Positions 59,027-64,000 of a stretch of 64,000 nucleotides of DNA are shown here, in pieces. Numbering within the stretch: position 1 is the first letter of the stretch; each line of letters starts with the position of its first letter. The translations under genes were made by a program, and so were the position numbers. Where the stretch lies: assembly GCA_965222505.1 (NCBI GenBank), contig OZ244956.1, positions 2,852,001-2,916,000 of the forward strand. The letters run 5' to 3'. Source of the stretch: G965222505 sp965222505. Its GTDB lineage: Bacteria > Bacteroidota > Rhodothermia > Rhodothermales > DATKEJ01. The notes beneath the pieces were generated by a model that was not told the DNA's origin, made no database searches, and saw only the letters and a list, made by a program, of their open reading frames with translations.

Positions 59027-62000
59027 CTATTTCAGCAACACAACGCGCCGGATTTCTTGGAAATCCTCGCCCGCTACCCGGTAGAAATAGGTTCCGCTTG
59101 GTAGCCCAGATCCATCTATGGTGAAGCGGTACGTTTCTCTGGCATTCAAAATACCGCTATGCAGCATCCTAACTTGTCGGCCGGTAATGTCGTACATATC
59201 CACTTGAACATGCTCTTCCCGAGCCAAGCGAAGAGTAAACTGACTTTGAGGATTGAAGGGGTTCGGGTAAGCCTCACCAATTTCAATAGCACCTTCGACA
59301 TCAGAATTTTCTTCACTTTCCAAACGCCCAATAAAGGACCCCTCTCCGGCAAGGCCATCAGAGAGACTGCTACATCCGTCTGCGAGCACCTGGTTGTTGT
59401 CATCGCTGACTTCACACCGTGCCCAAGCAAAATTCGGATTACGCGCTCCGTCGAGTACATTGAACGTGAGTACGAGTGACTCTTCATAGGTATCGGTGCG
59501 GACGACGCTGCCCCGATTAGCTTCCAAGAGCGCTACATTGACCGAGATTATACCCGGTAATGGGTGCGTAACCGTCGAACTGTAAAACGCGTTACGGGCT
59601 GCGCTGAAGGCATGGAATGTATAGTCTTGCTGTGCGCCTGGTCGGTAAGGAAAGGCAACGGCCCTCGGGTCATAACTAACCCACAAAGTCGAAGTACCGA
59701 GTGACAGGGCTTCTTCGGCCTTGAGTGAAAGCGCAAGCTCAATCTCGTCTCTGCCCAACTCGCGGGTTTGCAACTGGGCCTTGATCGGCGAACGGGTATG
59801 GCTGGCCACGGCTTTCATTGCCGGGGCCGATCCACCGCCCGTAGTTGAAGGTACTTGTGATGCCTGCCCATTGGAAGGGAGCCAAATCTGAAGGAAGTCA
59901 AAAGAGGTACCACTTCCATCCATATTGAAATCGCCGCTGTCATACAAGTTGCTTTGCCCGTTAATAGGTAGCCAATGTTGGAGGTAATCAAATGTGGTCA
60001 CACTACCATTCGCGTTGCCATCGCCCCCCCAAAGGCCAAAGTGACCACCTCCAAGGTCACTCATTGATACAATATTTGGATCTCCTGGATAGGTTTGGGT
60101 AAGTCCTGTTGTAAAGTCATGGGTTGCTGACCCACTGCTAAAATCAACGGGTTGGGCACTCATGATGGCCAAGTGGTTTCGATGGCGTACTATGACATAG
60201 TAGTTTGACTGGAGTATGCTTCCGAACTCAACAGTACCCGATCCATTGTGGCGTGTGATCGTACCATCTTGTTTCAAGAAGGCTGCTTTCCGGGCCTGAA
60301 TCGTAAGTGGAGGATTGGCAGGATCACCCGTTGCAAGCTCAACCAAGACCCAATCGACCGCATCCACCGGCACTGTGGCTGTTTCGTTGCCTGTATAGTT
60401 CCAAGGGGCTGCATCGTAAGGTTGTGCTGTAGGCACAAGCCCATTTGCTTGTAAGGCTGTGCTCATTTGCCCGCTACTATAGGGGCCCATGAGAAAAACA
60501 TTCAGGTCAGCTGTAACGGGACCAACCGCAGCTTCAGTATAGGTGATTTCAAGCGTTGGTGGCGTCGATTGGCCACCGTGGTTCTTAGAATCCCATGAGA
60601 GTTCATCATCGTTTATGTTGGATGTTTTTCCGGCAACGATGAGACCTTTGTTATCAGTCGGCGAGGCAAGCCAAGATTCCACAGCTGATTGTCCATGATC
60701 ATTGAGCGGAACTTCATAAATGCCGCCGGCAGTTGGTGCCAGAACACCCAGAGAGGTGCCATCTCGATCCCCAGGCCCCTTGGCCCCATATGTATCCCAG
60801 TCCTCTGTACTTGTCGCTTTTCTCCACGTGGCTACGGTCTCATCCCACGATTTTTTGAGGTTGTATATATCGTAGCCGGTTGTGTTGGTCGGGTTCGACA
60901 CATCAATTTCTAGATATACTGATGTGACGGTACTACTGGCAATACTTGATACATCCCAGCGCATTAAAGCACTACGTTCAGTCTCAGCGAGGCCCGCAAT
61001 CTTTACAGGGGCTGCTTGCGTAGCCAGAGCAAAGAGGTCGGGGCCAAATCCGAAGTTGGAGGTATTTGCCTCAGCACTGAGGTATGTATCGATGTTCGCC
61101 GGGACAGTGGTGCCGAGGTAATTCAACCCATTGTGCGTTAGTGTTCCTCCTGGACGAACGCGGAGCCGGCCGTCGGTTTGAATCACAAGGTTTCCTGTCA
61201 CTGTAACCGTGACTCCAGGCTCCACACGGATCTCAGCATCCGGATCAATCGTCAAATTTGCAATAGTGAGGTTGGACTCAACTGTGAGAACGGACTCATT
61301 GGTAATGAGCGTTGTACCAGTCAAGGCAGCCGTTTCGGCTCCAATCCATGAATCTTCCCGAATCGTCGGACTCTGCCGATAATCAGGGTAGTAATCAAAA
61401 TAGAATAGCGTGCCTGGACCTGTTCTGATATTATCAATGGCTCGCCAACTCGGTGTATTAAAGCCACTAGGCGCATTTGCATAGTCGGTAAAACCGTTGA
61501 TATTAGGTCTTGTCCACGGTGTAATTTGGATTTTAGTACCTGGCCCGTACATGTCTCCTTGATAGGGACCAGTAAAAATGCTGCTTTGAAGCGTATTGTC
61601 GGCAGGCAATTCTTCATATGTATTACCACTTCTAATGCCGACCAATAGCCCCGTGGTCTGCAATCCTTCTTGTCCAATATTACCGCCAGATGTGAAATCA
61701 CGTAGTTGGTCATAATAGCTCACGCGTTGCCGATTGGTCACATAAATGCTCCTGCCGGAGGAGTCATTATCTAGAAGGATGCGTCGACACGTATTCTGTG
61801 TGTAGAGATCATCTACGGATACAGCAAAAGCACTATTGGTGCTCAAGGTCGAACAACTTATCCATCCGGCACCGAGCAGGTCTCGCTCAAACGCTGAAAT
61901 GGTCTCGTCACCTGCAAAATCGTTTGCCGCACCTGCCCCAGCCATTGCTGCGTATGCTATGGAATTACGCTGATCGGGGTCAGCAGGCACATCATTATCG

Positions 62001-62830
62001 GGGAAGGGTCTCCAGGATCGCAGATGTGCTGTACCTAAAATAGACGCTGTCCAGATGTCATGACCAAACTCGTGGCCGAACAATCTACCAAACCAAATTT
62101 CAGGAATCTGGTTGCCGGCGCGGTCATGAAAGATATATGAGCCTAACGTCCAGTTGACTTCTACGTCGTCATATACAAGCGTTGGACGAACTCCGCCGGG
62201 CCATCTTGTATCAAAAAGAGTAAAATTGGTCTCGCTCTCTAAGCTTGACACACCCGAGAAGGTTACATCTTCAGCTCGGCCTTCCGGGTTGTTTCGAACA
62301 ATAATGAAAATATAGTCTATCACATTATTGGTAGGATCGTGGACATTATAATCGCTAAAATCAACACCATATGGATACATCGGAAGTGCAGGAAGAGTGT
62401 CGATTTTATCTAGTATTTCTTGGGTCAATACCCCATATCCACTATTTTGTGGATCGCCATTTTCAAATTCCCGATGATAATCCCACTCCGGGTTATCGGT
62501 AACAATCACATTAGGATAAATATCCCCGTAGATCGTGAGATTTCCAAGTGATTGGTCATGTAAGTACCGTGTCAGCGAGGCCTCGTGGAAAGGCCCTGTA
62601 GGTGAAGAAGAAAGGATATTATCAGCGTAATCAGGCGGCGTCGTCCTAGAAAGTGGCCAGTCTGGTTTACCAGTAGAGGTGTCATCTTGGAACCGAACGA
62701 AGACGGCAAGTGCCTTATAGGTTCCTGTAGGAGACAGGCCTGTAGAGGTAAACTCTTGCGAACCTGGACTCGGGTTGTGTCCACATCCTTCATTTGTTTG
62801 GGCGTGAACAAGATTGACAATGCGAATCAA
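59027..62830 (-). CDS. Large secreted metalloprotease with type-IX tail (signal peptide split by an IS)
   Basis: The product has a zinc-metalloprotease domain (FGHEFGHDIW motif, M6-like context), then a parallel-beta region and a DNRLRE-like domain (ALMRWDVSSIASSTVTSVYL). The VDWVLVELATGD/YYVIVRHRNHLAIMS module and two EF-hand loops (DGNANGSVTTFDY, DFNMDGSGTSFDF) follow. It ends in a cohesin-like stretch and a type-IX-like tail (EAYPNPFNPQSQFTLRLARE to RRVVLLK). The first codons here are IS sequence. The natural start (MNVKYISALVTVITLCF) is at 63862, on the other side of the insertion. Export is therefore probably lost, although about 1260 codons remain open. Confidence 0.85.
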   Translation of the reverse strand: MIRIVNLVHAQTNEGCGHNPSPGSQEFTSTGLSPTGTYKALAVFVRFQDDTSTGKPDWPLSRTTPPDYADNILSSSPTGPFHEASLTRYLHDQSLGNLTIYGDIYPNVIVTDNPEWDYHREFENGDPQNSGYGVLTQEILDKIDTLPALPMYPYGVDFSDYNVHDPTNNVIDYIFIIVRNNPEGRAEDVTFSGVSSLESETNFTLFDTRWPGGVRPTLVYDDVEVNWTLGSYIFHDRAGNQIPEIWFGRLFGHEFGHDIWTASILGTAHLRSWRPFPDNDVPADPDQRNSIAYAAMAGAGAANDFAGDETISAFERDLLGAGWISCSTLSTNSAFAVSVDDLYTQNTCRRILLDNDSSGRSIYVTNRQRVSYYDQLRDFTSGGNIGQEGLQTTGLLVGIRSGNTYEELPADNTLQSSIFTGPYQGDMYGPGTKIQITPWTRPNINGFTDYANAPSGFNTPSWRAIDNIRTGPGTLFYFDYYPDYRQSPTIREDSWIGAETAALTGTTLITNESVLTVESNLTIANLTIDPDAEIRVEPGVTVTVTGNLVIQTDGRLRVRPGGTLTHNGLNYLGTTVPANIDTYLSAEANTSNFGFGPDLFALATQAAPVKIAGLAETERSALMRWDVSSIASSTVTSVYLEIDVSNPTNTTGYDIYNLKKSWDETVATWRKATSTEDWDTYGAKGPGDRDGTSLGVLAPTAGGIYEVPLNDHGQSAVESWLASPTDNKGLIVAGKTSNINDDELSWDSKNHGGQSTPPTLEITYTEAAVGPVTADLNVFLMGPYSSGQMSTALQANGLVPTAQPYDAAPWNYTGNETATVPVDAVDWVLVELATGDPANPPLTIQARKAAFLKQDGTITRHNGSGTVEFGSILQSNYYVIVRHRNHLAIMSAQPVDFSSGSATHDFTTGLTQTYPGDPNIVSMSDLGGGHFGLWGGDGNANGSVTTFDYLQHWLPINGQSNLYDSGDFNMDGSGTSFDFLQIWLPSNGQASQVPSTTGGGSAPAMKAVASHTRSPIKAQLQTRELGRDEIELALSLKAEEALSLGTSTLWVSYDPRAVAFPYRPGAQQDYTFHAFSAARNAFYSSTVTHPLPGIISVNVALLEANRGSVVRTDTYEESLVLTFNVLDGARNPNFAWARCEVSDDNNQVLADGCSSLSDGLAGEGSFIGRLESEENSDVEGAIEIGEAYPNPFNPQSQFTLRLAREEHVQVDMYDITGRQVRMLHSGILNARETYRFTIDGSGLPSGTYFYRVAGEDFQEIRRVVLLK

Positions 62831-63809
62831 GAGTAGAAAGCGAGCATGAACATGGCCGCAGCGAGCCGACCATAGACATGAACCATCAAGCCTTTGGTCG
62901 AACGCACTTTTGAGGCTACTTCAATGCCCGTTTTCTCATTGATCCAGTTGAATAAACTTTCTATCGGCTGTCGCACCCGACTCACTGCCGTTGATTCGAG
63001 TTTCTGATCAAAATACAAACGTTTCTGCCCCTTCTTTCGCTTGACGGGGGTATATAGCGTAACATTCTGTTCTTTCTTAAGTTGCTCTTTGAGCTTGTCG
63101 TCACTGTAGATCTTGTCAGCGAAGAGTTCGCAGTCTTGCAAATACCCAAACAAGGGCCGAGCAAAACTCAAGTCATTCTCTGAAGCTGCTGAAATATGCA
63201 GCACCTCTGGTAAGGGAATCGACTTGTTTTTCCGAGTGGCCAAGGCATGCACTTTGACACCATGATAATAGGTCTTCTTCGAGCTACAATAGCCCTTGTT
63301 GGCCACTTCACGGGCCACACGGGCACTACCGCTTCGACTGTTGTTTGCCAGCATCACCGGCATCGAATCCAAGATCTTGACCGATTCGACTAAGTGCTTA
63401 CGCCCAGCTTGCCGGAGCATGGGTTCAATCAAGGCGTGAAAAACAGACCCGAGTGTGTTAACACGGTTTGCAAAAGCCTGATAACTCGGCAAGGCCGGAA
63501 ACCAATCGAGTAGATGGTCCCGAGCGTAATCATGTATGGTTTTTATTTCTCTATGTTTACGCATAATGCCGAACAAGTAAAGCGTGATCGCTTCTTGGTC
63601 GCTGAACGCAGGCTTGTTGTTATTACTGAATCTCTGGGCGTGCACCCAAAGGCCGTCTTCAAGTTGATCAGAGACGAACAAAAACAGGTCAATAAGCTTA
63701 TATTGCCAATCCATAGAGCGTCGATTTGGTGTTTTGAGTGAGGGTTTGAAGATTCACTCTTAACATCTCGGCGCTCTATCGGGTTCTCAACCCTTGATTC
63801 GCATTGACA
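62815..63809 (-). mobile_element. IS982-like insertion sequence
   Basis: The ends are imperfect inverted repeats. tgacaatgcgaatcaagag at 62815-62833 pairs with the complement of the right end at 63791-63809 at 17 of 19 positions. The 995-bp length fits the IS982 family (about 1 kb, one transposase gene). The transposase stop codon lies inside the left repeat. The element sits within the signal-peptide codons of a protease gene. I could not find an exact target-site duplication. Confidence 0.8.
62827..63714 (-). CDS. IS982-family transposase
   Basis: A 295-residue DDE transposase. Characteristic segments are AFSDQEAITLYLFGIM, WFPALPSYQAFANRVNTLGS, VKILDSMPVMLANNSR (first Asp), NKGYCSSKKTYYHGVKVHAL, DCELFADKIYSDDKLKEQLK (second Asp) and RQPIESLFNWINEKTGIE (Glu). 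The frame is intact, so the element may be active. Codon use is A+T-rich relative to most of the window. Confidence 0.92.
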   Translation of the reverse strand: MDWQYKLIDLFLFVSDQLEDGLWVHAQRFSNNNKPAFSDQEAITLYLFGIMRKHREIKTIHDYARDHLLDWFPALPSYQAFANRVNTLGSVFHALIEPMLRQAGRKHLVESVKILDSMPVMLANNSRSGSARVAREVANKGYCSSKKTYYHGVKVHALATRKNKSIPLPEVLHISAASENDLSFARPLFGYLQDCELFADKIYSDDKLKEQLKKEQNVTLYTPVKRKKGQKRLYFDQKLESTAVSRVRQPIESLFNWINEKTGIEVASKVRSTKGLMVHVYGRLAAAMFMLAFYS

Positions 63810-63862
63810 GTAAAGCAAAGCGTAATTACAGTGACAAGTGCTGATATATATTTGACATTCAT
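63810..63862 (-). pseudogene. 5' end of the IS-interrupted protease gene
   Basis: An ATG at 63862 reads MNVKYISALVTVITLCF, a normal signal-peptide beginning, and runs straight into the IS right end. Joined to LVHAQTNEGCG beyond the IS left end, it makes a complete signal peptide with a plausible cleavage site after VHA. This shows where the protease gene really started. Confidence 0.75.
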
Positions 63863-63871
63863 GAGATTACC

Positions 63872-64000
63872 TCATGGTGTTTTCATGGCTTGTATCGTTA
63901 CATTCATCCCCCTGTTAGAAGTGAGATGAAAGAAATAAAGCCCGGCACTAAAACCACCGAGGTCAATTGCCAGTCGATGAGTGCCTATGGCTTGATGCCC
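63872..64000 (-). CDS. C-terminal end of a secreted protein with type-IX-like tail (cut by window edge)
   Basis: The last 42 codons of a gene that begins outside the window: GTHRLAIDLGGFSAGLYFFH, then LTSNRGMNVTIQAMKTP and a stop. The GLYFFHLTSN pattern is that of C-terminal sorting domains of the type IX system (G-x-Y-F-x-R/H-L). It ends 9 bp before the start of the interrupted protease gene, so the two were probably in one operon. Confidence 0.7.
   Translation of the reverse strand, partial: GHQAIGTHRLAIDLGGFSAGLYFFHLTSNRGMNVTIQAMKTP

Noticed and set aside
62815..63809. Target-site duplication for the IS982-like element
   Set aside because: Flanks (aacaagat and gtaaagcaa) are not identical. 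The limits given rest on the inverted repeats only.

Overview
The window reads as chromosome from a Bacteroidota-type bacterium, most likely near the Rhodothermales. That placement is inference. It rests on a division/cell-wall (dcw) cluster without murF, ddl or murB between its members, on a meso-diaminopimelate-type MurE, on type-IX-secretion-like C-terminal tails, on a RapZ domain fused to a sugar-kinase-like domain beside ftsZ, and on a divergent lysine 6-aminotransferase/Lrp pair. Base composition is moderately GC-rich up to about 58.6 kb and clearly more A+T-rich after that. No rRNA, tRNA, CRISPR array or prophage was seen.

Layout. 0-3.4 kb: the end of a sensor kinase with its OmpR-type regulator, a NEW3-like membrane protein and a cluster of small repeats. 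3.4-12.5 kb: a decayed EF-hand surface-protein gene, lepB, two Spy/LTxxQ-like envelope proteins, a MacA/MacB-permease pair and gyrB. 12.5-25.4 kb: an outer-membrane barrel protein, a class-A-lactamase-like lipoprotein, a PmtA-like methyltransferase, rnc, a secreted beta-propeller-like protein, a second kinase/regulator pair with Pho-type direct repeats, a tandem serine hydrolase and a LexA-like repressor that has lost its protease residues. 25.4-41 kb: mraZ-rsmH-ftsL-ftsI-murE-mraY-murD-ftsW-murG-murC-ftsQ-ftsA-ftsZ on one strand, with overlapping or closely spaced genes, probable MraZ boxes upstream and a strong intrinsic terminator downstream. 41-58.6 kb: the kinase-RapZ fusion, a YceH protein, bactofilin, ruvB interrupted by a 507-residue intein, rpoN, an ECF-type sigma factor, an M14 peptidase, lat/lrp, lipA, a quinone-oxidoreductase-like dehydrogenase, DinB and an acyl-CoA synthetase. 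58.6-64 kb: a decayed FG-GAP gene, then a large secreted metalloprotease gene whose signal peptide is split by an IS982-like element, and the end of another secreted-protein gene.

How the genes fit together. The dcw block supplies peptidoglycan precursors and the divisome. LepB, the Spy-like proteins, MacA/MacB, the serine hydrolases and the kinase/regulator pairs act on or monitor the envelope. Three proteins share one C-terminal surface module: a VDWV/HRNHL domain followed by two dockerin-like EF-hand loops.

The most notable non-gene signal is a set of intergenic elements built from 7-bp words (GCACTCC, ATCACCA, TTGACCA, TTACGCA and relatives). Most are arranged as inverted arrays and several abut stop codons exactly. 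One encloses the remnant of a four-helix-bundle (23S-intervening-sequence-type) gene. A separate dispersed repeat of about 70 bp is present three times.
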